33,428 nt of DNA, taken from contig JAFPZD010000257.1 of assembly GCA_017417465.1 (NCBI GenBank), positions 1 to 33,428 of the forward strand, read 5' to 3'. Source of the DNA: Prevotella sp. Lineage in GTDB: Bacteria > Bacteroidota > Bacteroidia > Bacteroidales > Bacteroidaceae. A program made the position numbers and the translations under genes. Shown here piece by piece: positions 1 through 8,546 of the stretch. Positions within the stretch are counted from its first letter, which is position 1; the number at the start of each line of letters is the position of its first letter. The notes beneath the pieces were generated by a model that saw nothing but the letters and a program-made list of their open reading frames with translations, did not search any database and was not told where the DNA came from.

Positions 1-4
1 AAGC

Positions 5-114
5 TTTGCTGACCTTCGTCAGCAGATTTGCTGACCTTCGTCAGCAGATTTGCCGACCTACGTCAGCAGATTTGCCGACCTTCGTCAGCAGATTTGCTGA
101 CCTTCGTCAGCAAC
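5..114. repeat. 22-bp tandem array whose unit is a hairpin (5 copies)
   Basis: Five back-to-back 22-bp units begin at 5, 27, 49, 71 and 93. Each holds a 6-bp stem, GCTGAC, a 4-nt loop CTTC and GTCAGC. Units 3 and 4 carry GCCGAC instead, which breaks one pair on this strand but leaves a G-U wobble in a minus-strand transcript. Units are separated by AGATTT. A reading frame crosses the array, but it encodes only the repeat and has no homology I recognise, so I treat the array as non-coding. The window starts at its edge. Confidence 0.9.
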
Positions 115-416
115 AATTAGAATCGCTATTTGGGACAATTGAATTAGGATTGCGGTTCATCAAAAATAGGGGTTGGCTGCGCATAGTTTCCATAACTTGC
201 GGAACTAATCTCGTGTGCACTTATTCGCGCTTTATCCCAAGCCTTTGTCTTTGCGTTTTCAGTCGTTTACAGGAACCCTTCACCATAACATGCTCGTAAT
301 GAGGCGTTTATTGGAAATGTGAAGGGTTGTGAGGTTACTGCATATAGAAATATATTGGTGTCCGCTAACCAAGCCCCAGCCAACGGAATTCTCTCAAACG
401 GTGGCTTTTGTAGTGG
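115..416. other. Gene-free spacer with one inverted repeat
   Basis: I see no credible gene here. The only clear structure is a perfect 10-bp inverted repeat, AACCCTTCAC at 274-283 and GTGAAGGGTT at 319-328, separated by 35 nt. Its role is unknown. Confidence 0.5.
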
Positions 417-516
417 CACCTTTCTCCTAGAAGTCTTCCACCTTTCTCCTAGAAGTCTTCCACCTTTCTCCTATAAGTCTGCTAGACATCTCCTAGAAAT
501 CTTCCACCTTTCTCCG
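417..516. repeat. 22-bp tandem array, second family (4.5 copies)
   Basis: Units start at 417, 439, 461 and 483, with a partial unit at 505-516. The first two are identical. The core is TTTCTCCTAGAAGTCTTC and contains the small dyad GAAG-T-CTTC. Later units diverge (TATAAGTCTGC, GACATCTCC) but keep the 22-bp step. The sequence is unrelated to the array at 5-114. Confidence 0.88.
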
Positions 517-548
517 TACGTAATGGCTCGTCGCTGATAACGAAAGAC

Positions 549-591
549 GCCAGCCATACAGGCACCCACACGGGATTGCTGTATGGCTGGC
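549..591. terminator. 13-bp inverted repeat, possible end of the dcuB operon
   Basis: GCCAGCCATACAG (549-561) and CTGTATGGCTGGC (579-591) are perfect inverted arms around a 17-nt loop. They lie about 65 bp beyond the dcuB stop on the minus strand. A weaker hairpin (CCCTACGGT / ACCGTAAGG, about 620-649) lies between this repeat and the gene. Neither is followed by a clean T run, so termination is only a possibility. Confidence 0.4.
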
Positions 592-654
592 TATGGAAAT
601 CTGATGCCTAAGTCATCACCCTACGGTTCTCCCATTTCACCGTAAGGAAACCGA

Positions 655-2103
655 TTAATAAATAATGGTAGTGAGAAGGTAAGCGACGATGGTCGATGTA
701 ATGACACAAACGAGGCCAGGCATCATGAACGAGTGGTTCAGCAGGTATTTGCCTATGACTGTGGTGCCTGAGCGGTCGAAGTTGACGGTGGCAATATCGC
801 TGGGGTAGTTCGGAATGAAGAAGTAGCCGTAGACCGAGGGCAGCACGCCGAGGAGCACGGGACCTGCGATGCCAAGATGATAGGCGAGGGGTAGCATGGC
901 CACGACAACGGCTCCCTGCGAGTTGATGAGCACCGAGACGAGGAAGAAGACGAAGGCTATCGACCAGGGATACTGCGAAACGATGTCGGACAGCGCAAGC
1001 TTCATCTCGCCGAGGTAGTTTGAGAAGTAGGTGTCAGCGAGCCAAGCAATGCCATAGATGGCCACCACGGCTACCATACCGCTCTGCCACACTGGTCCAG
1101 CGACAGCTTTCTTGGGCTGTGCCTTGCAGAAAATGATCATGAGTGCTGCGGCAGTGATCATCACAATCTGGATCACGACGTTCATGGCCAGCGGCTTGTT
1201 GAACCATTCGGTAGTACCCGTGACGTGAACCTTGGCTTGCACCAATTGGTCGGCAGTCAGCTGTAGGTTCTGGTCGACGTAGAGTGCGTCGCCACCCTTG
1301 ACGGCACGTAGTGTCTCAAAGGAAGGCAGGGCATTCTGGAAGACGGCGAAGAAGACGATGATGACGAGGGCACCGAGGAAGATGAAGACAGCGTTCTTGG
1401 CTGACTGCGGAATCACCATGTCGAGCGTTGTAGCGTTCGAACCATAGATGTACTTGTACTGCTCGGGGTCTTTCAGCTTTGCCTGGAACTGCGGATCCTT
1501 GTCGAGATCGAGTCCACGGCGGTAGCTGGCAGCAGCGGCAGCCATCAGTCCGCAGATGCAGGCGGGGATGGAGACCATCAGCACCTTTGGAATTGTGATG
1601 TCAAAACCATTGGCGTTTGAGATGGACACGAATGCTACCACGGCAGCAGCGATGGGCGAACAAGTGATACCCACCTGCGAGGCTATCGAGGCCACACCAC
1701 AGGGACGTTCAGGACGGATGCCTTTCTTCAGCGCGATGTCGCAGATGATGGGCATAAGCGTGTAGACCACATGGCCGGTACCTACGAGTACAGTGAGGAA
1801 GAATGTACACAATGGGGCAAGGAAAGTGATGCGATCGGGATGCTTGCGCAGCATCTTTTCGGCCAGTTGTATGAGCCAGTCCATACCACCGGAAGCTTGC
1901 ATGATGCCAGCACAGGTGACGGCAGCGATAATGATGTAGATGACGTCGGTCGGAGGTGTACCAGGTTTCAAGCCAAAGCCGAAGACGAGGATGGCAAGAC
2001 CGATGCCAGAGATGGCACCCAGTGCGAGTGAGCCATAGCGTGACCCCACCCACAGTGCTCCTAATACAACGAGGAGCTGAAGAATCATTGTTAGAGTAAT
2101 CAT
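655..2103 (-). CDS. dcuB: Anaerobic C4-dicarboxylate transporter, Dcu family (DcuB-like)
   Basis: This 482-aa polytopic inner-membrane protein matches the DcuA/DcuB family, which exchanges fumarate, aspartate or malate for succinate during anaerobic growth. Hydrophobic helices cover nearly the whole length. Family-like stretches include GTGHVVYTLMPIICDIA near residue 108 and SQVGITCSPIAAAVVAF near residue 142. The C-terminal half has INSQGAVVVAMLPLAYHLGI and FIPNYPSDIATVNFDRSGTT. It is slightly longer than E. coli DcuB because of a loop of about 50 residues after residue 260 (FETLRAVKGGDALYVDQ). The gene starts 24 bp after the fbp stop with no promoter between them, so it is probably the last gene of the lysC-lysA-fbp operon. 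Succinate is a main fermentation product of this group, which fits an exchanger. DcuA is the alternative name; the family is secure. Confidence 0.92.
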   Translation of the reverse strand: MITLTMILQLLVVLGALWVGSRYGSLALGAISGIGLAILVFGFGLKPGTPPTDVIYIIIAAVTCAGIMQASGGMDWLIQLAEKMLRKHPDRITFLAPLCTFFLTVLVGTGHVVYTLMPIICDIALKKGIRPERPCGVASIASQVGITCSPIAAAVVAFVSISNANGFDITIPKVLMVSIPACICGLMAAAAASYRRGLDLDKDPQFQAKLKDPEQYKYIYGSNATTLDMVIPQSAKNAVFIFLGALVIIVFFAVFQNALPSFETLRAVKGGDALYVDQNLQLTADQLVQAKVHVTGTTEWFNKPLAMNVVIQIVMITAAALMIIFCKAQPKKAVAGPVWQSGMVAVVAIYGIAWLADTYFSNYLGEMKLALSDIVSQYPWSIAFVFFLVSVLINSQGAVVVAMLPLAYHLGIAGPVLLGVLPSVYGYFFIPNYPSDIATVNFDRSGTTVIGKYLLNHSFMMPGLVCVITSTIVAYLLTTIIY

Positions 2104-2127
2104 AATTTAGTAGTTTTAGGTTATGGT

Positions 2128-4095
2128 TTATTGACTTGTTTTTTCCGTAATGATGCCGTGACGATACGCATAGAGCAGGTCTTTGAGCTCCTGGATTTGT
2201 CCACGCAGCTCGTCGCCCTTGTCGGTGTCGGCCACCCGCATGCGATGTGCCGACCGCTCTACAATTTGCGTGCTCGACTTGATGTCGGTGCCACGTAGCA
2301 CGGCATCGCGAGCACTGGTAAATGGCTCATGCTGGACGAGCTCGAAGCCTCGGCTGTGGTAGACAAGGGTGTAGCCGGCAATGCCCGTCTCCTTATGGTA
2401 AGCCTCTGAGAATCCGCCGTCGATCACCATCATGCGGCCGCCGGCTTTGATGGGGTTCTCGCCCTTTGAGGCATGCACGGGCACATGGCCATTGATGATG
2501 TGGCGGTTGTCGCCCTTCACGCCGAAGGCATCGAGGATGCGGTCACAGACCTCCTCCGACTCACGCATTTTGAAGTAGTTGCCTTTCTCTTCATGGTGCG
2601 TTGACTTGTCGCTGAGGAAATAGCGCTCGAAGGTGGCCATCTTCGACTTGTCGAAGAGTGGCGAGTCCTTGCCGCACCAGAGGTAGAGGATATAATCGCG
2701 TGCATATCGCTTCTGTTCCGCTGGTGTGTCGTTCTCAAAAGCGGCACGTACCAGTTGGCCGATGTAGTGCATCAGTTCTTTGCCTGCATAGTGCTGCCCG
2801 AGGATTTCCACCTCCTTGAGGGTCCCGTCGTCGTTCAACGGAACGGAGGCGTGGTAGAGCAGGTTCTGGTTGCAGATTTTGTACATGCAGCCGTGGCTTA
2901 GGATGATGCGCACATGCTTGAGGAGCTTCTCAGAGACACGGAACGAGTGATGCAGCTTTTCCATCAGTTCACGCTCATCGACACTCATCTCAGATGGGTT
3001 TTGAGGGTCGATGGTTGGGAAATGGCACGATTTCATCGGGTAGTCGGTGCCGTCAATGCGGCAGGTGCCATGCTCGAAGTCGATGGCCTCAAGCAGACAG
3101 CGGTCTTCCATGTGCCATTCAGGATGCCGGTGGAACACACGCGCCTCTTCCTTGAACTGCAGCACGCTGACGGCCTTGTGCATCTTGGCAATGAGCGTGC
3201 GCGTCTTGTCGTCCATGTGGTCGTCGCCACCCAGCACCTTGGGCAGGAACTCCTCGCATGGGTCGTCGCCATAAACCTCAAGGGCAAACGTTGCCAGTGG
3301 CAGCAGATTGATGCCGTAGCCCTCCTCGAGGGTCGACAGATTGGCATAGCGCAACGACAGGCGCAGCACGTTACAGATACAGGCGTTGTTGCCAGCGGCT
3401 GCTCCCATCCAGAGCATGTCGTGGTTGCCCCACTGTATGTCCCACCCCCCATACTTCTCCAGCGTGTCCATAATGATATGGGCGCCAGGGCCGCGGTCGT
3501 AGATGTCGCCAAGAATGTGGAGCTGGTCGATGGCTAAGTGCTGTATGACGTTTGAGATGGCAACGATAAAGGCATCGGCACGCCCCGTGGAGATAATCGT
3601 GTCGACCACCACAGCCACATAGGCAGCCTTGTCGTGGTCGTCAGTGCGCTCGTGGAGCAGCTCTTCGATGATGTAGCTGAACTCCTTTGGCAGCGCTTTG
3701 CGCACTTTCGAGCGGGTGTACTTGCTCGACACGTCACGGCAGACGCGAACCAACTGGTGGATGGTGATCCGATACCAATCGTCGATGTCGCTCTCCTGCT
3801 CCTTGATGAGCTCCAGTTTCTTCTCGGGATAATAGATAAGTGTGCAAAGCTCTTTCTTCTCGCTCTCGCGGATGGTGTTGCCAAAGATATCGTTCACCTT
3901 GCGCTTGATGTTGCCCGAGGCATTCTTCAGCACATGGATGAAGGCTTCGTGCTCACCGTGGATGTCGGCCAGGAAGTGTTCCGTCCCTTTTGGCAAGTTG
4001 AGGATGGCTTCAAGGTTGATGACCTCAGTGGCAGCGCTGGCGACAGTTGGAAAGCTTCGCGAGAGCAAGTTCAGGTAGCGTTCGTCGGTATTCAT
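2128..4095 (-). CDS. fbp: Fructose-1,6-bisphosphatase, class III
   Basis: The 655-aa product has the length and sequence of class III FBPases (EC 3.1.3.11). These cytosolic gluconeogenic enzymes hydrolyse fructose 1,6-bisphosphate to fructose 6-phosphate and occur in Firmicutes and Bacteroidetes. The metallophosphatase signature is visible in order: DIHGEHEAF from residue 44, GDIYDRG at 196-202 and GNHD at 223-226. INGHVPVHASKGENP, near residue 536, is a later conserved metal-site block. The start codon overlaps the stop of the upstream gene by 4 nt (ATGA), indicating translational coupling. The gene lies between a glycosyltransferase-like gene and dcuB. Carbon entering as C4 dicarboxylates would need this enzyme to make hexose, a plausible but inferred link with dcuB. 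Confidence 0.96.
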   Translation of the reverse strand: MNTDERYLNLLSRSFPTVASAATEVINLEAILNLPKGTEHFLADIHGEHEAFIHVLKNASGNIKRKVNDIFGNTIRESEKKELCTLIYYPEKKLELIKEQESDIDDWYRITIHQLVRVCRDVSSKYTRSKVRKALPKEFSYIIEELLHERTDDHDKAAYVAVVVDTIISTGRADAFIVAISNVIQHLAIDQLHILGDIYDRGPGAHIIMDTLEKYGGWDIQWGNHDMLWMGAAAGNNACICNVLRLSLRYANLSTLEEGYGINLLPLATFALEVYGDDPCEEFLPKVLGGDDHMDDKTRTLIAKMHKAVSVLQFKEEARVFHRHPEWHMEDRCLLEAIDFEHGTCRIDGTDYPMKSCHFPTIDPQNPSEMSVDERELMEKLHHSFRVSEKLLKHVRIILSHGCMYKICNQNLLYHASVPLNDDGTLKEVEILGQHYAGKELMHYIGQLVRAAFENDTPAEQKRYARDYILYLWCGKDSPLFDKSKMATFERYFLSDKSTHHEEKGNYFKMRESEEVCDRILDAFGVKGDNRHIINGHVPVHASKGENPIKAGGRMMVIDGGFSEAYHKETGIAGYTLVYHSRGFELVQHEPFTSARDAVLRGTDIKSSTQIVERSAHRMRVADTDKGDELRGQIQELKDLLYAYRHGIITEKTSQ

Positions 4096-5054
4096 ATTCT
4101 AAGGTGATTGGTTAACAGTGTTCTAAGATTCTGTGTCTGGCGATTGTCTGCAGGAGCACAAGGCATGAAGCCCTCGTCTAATAGCAGTTGCTCGCTCAGT
4201 AGCTGTATGATGCTTTTAAACAGCGGAGTTAGGTTGTTTTGTTCAAGCTGTAAGAGAAGCTCGCTCTCGTTCAGATGCTCATCGTGAAGCGCCCTGGACA
4301 AGTCGGTCAGCCGCAACAGCGACAGGCCGTTTTGGCTGACATCGTTCAGCATGTCGACCACCGTCCGGCCACGCATGCTTGTGGGTGGCGTGAACCCCTC
4401 TGGCAGGTAACAGTCGACAGCCTCACGGCGTGGGGCACTGATGCCCAGTATGCGCAGCCCTTCGTCGGCAATGGCGCTGACACCTTCAAACTCGCTGTAA
4501 ATTTGAATGAGGCGGAGGGCGGCTGGTGCATACTGGACGTCAAGGGCAAGAGGGGTGGTGAGCCACCGCTGGTCGCCTAAGATGCCCACTTTAAGGACGG
4601 CGGCCAGCAGTCGGCGGGTGTCCTCGTCCATGAGTGGCAGTGGGTTGGAGTCCATCACCCGCTTGTAGACGCGTACCATTTTTTCAGCGGTTTCATCGAA
4701 AGTGGTCGTCTTGGTGATGAGCGGATTAAGGATTACCTCGGTACGAGGCAGCTGCAGGCGTTGTGCTTCGATCTTGCTGCGTGCAACGATGGCATAGTAG
4801 CCCATTCCATCGGTAGCGACCGCCGTGGAACCATTTGGTGAAACCACACGGCGTACCGTGGAAGGCAGTGAGAAAGGAGCCGCGCCATGCTGATGGACGA
4901 TGTCTGGGCGGAACTCAGCGCACAGACGTTGGAAATCGGCCTTTTCATCACACGTTATCGACCGTACATGATGGCGCATCGCGTCGCTGAGCAGACTCAG
5001 GTAGCGTGTCGTCATAGGGACATCCTTTGGGTGGATATGTAGTACGGTCAGCAT
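4092..5054 (-). CDS. Uncharacterised protein with a GT4-like N-terminal region
   Basis: This 320-aa protein resembles the N-terminal half of GT-B glycosyltransferases. MLTVLHIHPKDVPMTTRYL forms a first beta-alpha unit, FRPDIVHQHG (about residues 49-58) is the usual D-I-V-H-x-H-G strand-loop, and SKIEAQRL and EVILNPLITKTT match the linker. The expected C-terminal donor-binding half with its E-x7-E motif is not recognisable. Residues beyond about 150 are helical and Leu-rich instead. No signal peptide or membrane segment is seen, so a cytoplasmic location is likely. It overlaps fbp by 4 nt and follows lysA by 49 bp, so it belongs to the same transcript. Catalysis cannot be claimed. It may be a degenerate transferase or a lineage-specific protein with a similar fold. 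Confidence 0.7.
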   Translation of the reverse strand: MLTVLHIHPKDVPMTTRYLSLLSDAMRHHVRSITCDEKADFQRLCAEFRPDIVHQHGAAPFSLPSTVRRVVSPNGSTAVATDGMGYYAIVARSKIEAQRLQLPRTEVILNPLITKTTTFDETAEKMVRVYKRVMDSNPLPLMDEDTRRLLAAVLKVGILGDQRWLTTPLALDVQYAPAALRLIQIYSEFEGVSAIADEGLRILGISAPRREAVDCYLPEGFTPPTSMRGRTVVDMLNDVSQNGLSLLRLTDLSRALHDEHLNESELLLQLEQNNLTPLFKSIIQLLSEQLLLDEGFMPCAPADNRQTQNLRTLLTNHLRI

Positions 5055-5103
5055 TGGTAAATTGATGGTAATGAAAAAGGTCGACGAGGCCGTTGCCGGT
5101 CTC

Positions 5104-6261
5104 TCAAATATCGTCGCTGGTATAAGCCTTGGGGATGGGGCGGCAGTTGTAGTGCGAAGCCATGATCTCTCCGTAGGCTCCGGCTGAGCGGATGGCGATG
5201 AGGTCGCCTCGCTGACAGCGGTTCAGGTCGATGCGCTTGGCGAAGACGTCGCTCGACTCGCAGATGGGCCCTACTACGTCGTAGGGCTCCATAGGCTCGT
5301 CGCTCGTGATGTTTTCAATCTTGTGGTAGGCCTGATACAAGGCGGGGCGGATGAGGTCGGTCATGCCGGCATCGACAATGCAGAACTTCTTTGTGGCCCC
5401 CTCTTTAATATATAAGGTACGCGTAATGAGGCTTCCCATCGGTGCGACGACGGCACGTCCCAGCTCAAAGTGCAACGTCTGGCCTGGCAGCAGGCGCAAG
5501 CGTCGGGCAAAGGTGTCGAAGTAGGTTTTGAAGTCGGCCATCGGCACACGGTTGGGGTGCTGATAGTCGATGCCCAGGCCACCGCCGACGTTGATGCTCG
5601 CCACGTCGATATGGCGCCTCGACAGCAGCGTCTGCAGGTCGTTGATGCGATTGCAGAGGGCTTGGAAGTCGCCCATGTCTAGAATCTGCGAGCCAATGTG
5701 GAAGTGGAGGCCAGTGAAGCTGATGGCCGGCATCTGCTGTGCCTGCTCGATGACATGCTCCATGTCGCGCATGGCAATGCCAAACTTGTTCTCGGCCAGG
5801 CCCGTGGTGATGTTGGCATGGGTATGGGCGCCCACATCGGGATTGATGCGCAGTGCCACTGGTGCAATCGTACCCATCTCGGCAGCTATCTCATTGATGA
5901 CCTCCAGCTCGGCAAGACTCTCAACGTTGAAGCAGTGGATAGCAGCCTCAAGGCCCAGACGTATCTCCCAGTCGCTCTTGCCCACACCGGCATAGACGAT
6001 GGTGTCAGGGGCAAAGCCGGCATCCAGGGCGGCACGTATCTCGCCACCGCTGACACAGTCGGCACCAAAGCCTGCCTGCCGGATGGCGCGCAACACTTTG
6101 CTGTTGGCATTGGCTTTCACAGCGTAGTGCACGTGGAAGTCCTCATGGCGCCCCGCCTCACGCCGTATGACGTCAAGCGTCTGCCGCAGCAGCTCCATGT
6201 CATAGTAGTAGAAGGGCGTCTGGAGCGACGCAAACTTCTCTTTGGGGAATGTTCCTTTCAA
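5104..6261 (-). CDS. lysA: Diaminopimelate decarboxylase
   Basis: LysA (EC 4.1.1.20) is a PLP enzyme of the alanine-racemase fold that converts meso-diaminopimelate to L-lysine. The 385-aa sequence has the Schiff-base lysine K49 in HYAVKANAN and the glycine-rich PLP-phosphate loop NVGGGLGID. HFHIGSQI and FELGR (replacing the more common EPGR) are also present, as is the catalytic cysteine C334 in GPICESSDVF contributed to the partner subunit. The family is homodimeric. The gene lies 52 bp downstream of lysC in the same operon, placing the first and last enzymes of the lysine branch together. No lysine riboswitch is apparent upstream. Confidence 0.96.
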   Translation of the reverse strand: MKGTFPKEKFASLQTPFYYYDMELLRQTLDVIRREAGRHEDFHVHYAVKANANSKVLRAIRQAGFGADCVSGGEIRAALDAGFAPDTIVYAGVGKSDWEIRLGLEAAIHCFNVESLAELEVINEIAAEMGTIAPVALRINPDVGAHTHANITTGLAENKFGIAMRDMEHVIEQAQQMPAISFTGLHFHIGSQILDMGDFQALCNRINDLQTLLSRRHIDVASINVGGGLGIDYQHPNRVPMADFKTYFDTFARRLRLLPGQTLHFELGRAVVAPMGSLITRTLYIKEGATKKFCIVDAGMTDLIRPALYQAYHKIENITSDEPMEPYDVVGPICESSDVFAKRIDLNRCQRGDLIAIRSAGAYGEIMASHYNCRPIPKAYTSDDI

Positions 6262-6313
6262 CTTTTGGATTCTTTGAGTTTCGATTCGTCGCTTTTACTA
6301 TGAACACTGCAAA

Positions 6314-7630
6314 CTATGAGAACAGGTGGTCGCTGAGCGACTGCAGAGCCCGCTTCTTGTCCTCCTCACGGATGAGGAACGAAATGTTGTAGTTAGAACC
6401 GCCGTAGCTGATCATGCGCACGGGGATGCTCTTCATAGCGTCCATGACGCGTGTCTCGAAGCCGACATTCATCCAGTCGAGGTCACCGACGACGCAGACG
6501 ACGCACATGCCCGTGTCGACGGTCACTGTGCCATACTTCTTCAGCTCGTCGACAATCTCGCCGAGATGGGAACCGTTGTCGATGCTCATCGACACGCCGA
6601 CCTCACTGGTACACACCATGTCGATAGGCGTCTGGTAGCTCTCGAAGATTTCGAACACCTTACGCAGGAAGCCGGTGGCCAGCAGCATACGGCTCGACTT
6701 GATCTTGATGGCGATGATGTTGTCCTTGGCGGCCACGGCCTTGATTTTACCATACTCGCTGAGGTTCGAGATGGTGGTACCCTCAGCGTCGGGGGCCATG
6801 GTGTTTAGCAGGCGGACGGGGATGCCGGCGTATTTGGCGGGCTGAATGCACGTGGGGTGCAGAATCTTGGCGCCGAAGTAGGCCAGCTCGGCAGCTTCCT
6901 CAAACTGCAGCTGGTGAACGGGCATCGTCTTGTTGACCACGCGTGGGTCGTTGTTGTGCATGCCGTCGATGTCGGTCCAAATCTGGATTTCCTCGGCATT
7001 GAGGGCAGCACCGACGAGCGATGCAGTGTAGTCGCTGCCACCACGCTGCAGATTGTCGACCTCGCCGTAGGCATTGCGGCAGATGAAGCCCTGCGTGACG
7101 TAGACCTGTGCCCCTTCGTTTTGTTCCATCAGGGCTGTCAGCTTCTCCTTAATATATACAGGGTCGGGTTCAGCGTTCTTGTCTGTGCGCATGAAGTCGA
7201 GGGCATTGAGCAGAACGGCATTGATACCCTCCTGCCGCATGTAGTTGACGACCATGTTGGTCGACATGATTTCACCCTGTGCGACGATGCTCTTCTCCTC
7301 GAAACTGGTGAACAGCTCCTTGGTGAACGAGCGCAGATACTGGAACTCCTCCTGCAGGAAGGCACGGGTCTGACCGGCATATTCGTCAGAAGTGTAGAGC
7401 TCGGGCAAGTGCCGCATGTACTTCTGCTCCAGCATGTTGATGACCTCGTTAGCCCCGTCGGGGTTCTTCTTGTAGAGGTAGTCGGAAATCTCGAGAAGGG
7501 TGTTGGTTGTTCCCGACATAGCCGAGAGGACTACAAACACGGGCTCGCCTGACTTGGTGACCAGGGCGGTCACCTCTTTCATACGTTGTGGCGTACCTAC
7601 TGAGGTACCGCCGAATTTCATTACTTTCAT
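6314..7630 (-). CDS. lysC: Aspartate kinase (monofunctional)
   Basis: The 438-aa protein begins with the aspartokinase signature VMKFGGTSVG and continues with VFVVLSAMSG. It has the aspartate/ATP-binding blocks GGSDYTASLVGAAL and IWTDIDGMHNNDPRVV. The region from about residue 312 (MLLATGFLRKVFEIFESYQ) forms C-terminal ACT domains with SEVGVSMSID, the usual feedback site for lysine or threonine. It phosphorylates aspartate (EC 2.7.2.4), the entry step to lysine, diaminopimelate, threonine and methionine. It has no homoserine dehydrogenase domain, unlike ThrA. Its place directly upstream of lysA suggests the lysine-sensitive type, but the effector cannot be read with certainty. Confidence 0.95.
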   Translation of the reverse strand: MKVMKFGGTSVGTPQRMKEVTALVTKSGEPVFVVLSAMSGTTNTLLEISDYLYKKNPDGANEVINMLEQKYMRHLPELYTSDEYAGQTRAFLQEEFQYLRSFTKELFTSFEEKSIVAQGEIMSTNMVVNYMRQEGINAVLLNALDFMRTDKNAEPDPVYIKEKLTALMEQNEGAQVYVTQGFICRNAYGEVDNLQRGGSDYTASLVGAALNAEEIQIWTDIDGMHNNDPRVVNKTMPVHQLQFEEAAELAYFGAKILHPTCIQPAKYAGIPVRLLNTMAPDAEGTTISNLSEYGKIKAVAAKDNIIAIKIKSSRMLLATGFLRKVFEIFESYQTPIDMVCTSEVGVSMSIDNGSHLGEIVDELKKYGTVTVDTGMCVVCVVGDLDWMNVGFETRVMDAMKSIPVRMISYGGSNYNISFLIREEDKKRALQSLSDHLFS

Positions 7631-7675
7631 GTCCTTTATTAGTCTGTCTGTATGGTTGTGTTCAAGTTTGTGGGT

Positions 7676-8389
7676 TCAGGCATCTTCCTCCTGCTCGTCG
7701 GTCACCATCTTGCGATAGTCGCCAGTGACATCTTCGAAGCGCCCTTCGTGGCAGCGGTAGACGCGGCCAGGGAACTGGTCGAGTAGGGGCATGTTGTGGG
7801 TCGACATCACCACGGCAGTGCCCTCCTGCGAGATGCTGCGTAGCAGCTCCATAATGCCGTTGGCCGTCACGGGGTCAAGGTTGCCGGTAGGCTCGTCGGC
7901 CACGATCAGGGGCGGCGCGTTCAGAATGGCACGGGCAATGGCCACTCGCTGCTGCTCGCCACCGCTGAGCTCGTGGGGCATCATGTCGCCCTTGTCGCTC
8001 ATGCCGACGGCCTCGAGCACCTGGGCAATGCGCTCCTTGATGCGGTCGCGCTCTGTCCAACCTGTGGCTTTCAGGACGAAACGAAGGTTCTTGGTGACGC
8101 TGCGGTCGGAGAGCAGCTGGAAGTCCTGGAAAACAATGCCTATCTGGCGGCGAAGGGCGGGCACCTGCTTTCGCTTCAGTGTCAGCAGGTCGGTGTCGAG
8201 GACTACGGCACGCTGCGCCTCCGTGATGTCAAGCTCGTTGTACAGTGTCTTCAGCAGCGAACTTTTGCCAGAGCCCACACGGCCGATGATATAGACAAAC
8301 GAACCGTCGTCGACTTCTAAGTCGACACCCGTCAGGACACGCTTGCCATCCACCTGGTCAATGTTTACTTGTTTGTATTCTATGAGCAT
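7676..8389 (-). CDS. ftsE: FtsE-like ABC transporter ATPase
   Basis: This 237-aa ABC ATPase has Walker A GRVGSGKSS (from residue 36), the Q-loop in FQDFQLL, signature LSGGEQQR (from 141), Walker B LIVADEP and the switch histidine in MSTHNM. YKQVNIDQVDGKRVLTGVDL and the short length match FtsE, which with FtsX regulates peptidoglycan hydrolases at the division site. I chose the ATG at 8389 over the TTG at 8410 because the TTG lies inside the predicted -7 box (8408-8415). No ftsX is adjacent. The gene instead heads a metabolic operon with lysC and lysA. Its assignment as FtsE rather than a LolD/MacB-type ATPase is likely but not certain. Confidence 0.85.
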   Translation of the reverse strand: MLIEYKQVNIDQVDGKRVLTGVDLEVDDGSFVYIIGRVGSGKSSLLKTLYNELDITEAQRAVVLDTDLLTLKRKQVPALRRQIGIVFQDFQLLSDRSVTKNLRFVLKATGWTERDRIKERIAQVLEAVGMSDKGDMMPHELSGGEQQRVAIARAILNAPPLIVADEPTGNLDPVTANGIMELLRSISQEGTAVVMSTHNMPLLDQFPGRVYRCHEGRFEDVTGDYRKMVTDEQEEDA

Positions 8390-8407
8390 AATGCATAAAT
8401 AATGGTG

Positions 8408-8415
8408 CAAAGGTA
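8408..8415 (-). promoter_or_regulatory. Promoter -7 box for the ftsE-lysC-lysA-fbp-dcuB operon
   Basis: The minus strand reads TACCTTTG, an exact TAnnTTTG box, about 20 nt upstream of the chosen ftsE ATG. No good TTTG lies 19-21 nt further up, where the sequence is a T-rich tract. It is the only recognisable promoter for the six genes that follow. Confidence 0.7.
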
Positions 8416-8477
8416 CAAAAAAAAATATCGCTATGAGACTTTTTTCAACTTTTTTTGATAATTTCTTGGAAAAATGT

Positions 8478-8507
8478 GTTGTAATTCAAAAAAAAGTACT
8501 ATTTTTG
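8478..8507 (+). promoter_or_regulatory. Promoter for the AraC-type regulator and DPP III operon
   Basis: GTTG at 8478-8481 and TATTTTTG at 8500-8507 are spaced by 18 nt. This predicts a start near 8513, about 35 nt before the ATG at 8547. It is divergent from the ftsE promoter, with the two -7 boxes about 85 bp apart. Confidence 0.65.
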
Positions 8508-8546
8508 CACTTGATAAGCGTGGAACTACCCAAATTATCATGCACT

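Noticed and set aside
1-6. AAGCTT at the first base as a cloning junction
   Set aside because: HindIII sites also occur inside the window (near 1894 and 4052) and the window does not end at one, so this is probably chance.
6-299. 97-codon open frame at the window start
   Set aside because: Its first third only translates the 22-bp repeat and the rest has no recognisable protein pattern or promoter.
5698-6303. Long antisense open frame within lysA, and similar ones over fbp, prfA and pyrF
   Set aside because: They are antisense shadows of well-supported genes with high GC at third positions and no homology of their own.
7631-7675. Lysine riboswitch upstream of lysC
   Set aside because: The gap is 45 bp, far too short for the L-box aptamer, and no matching fold is seen before ftsE either.
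8433-8546. Upstream start of the AraC-type regulator
   Set aside because: The extra 38 residues precede the predicted transcription start and are translated promoter sequence rich in Phe and Lys.
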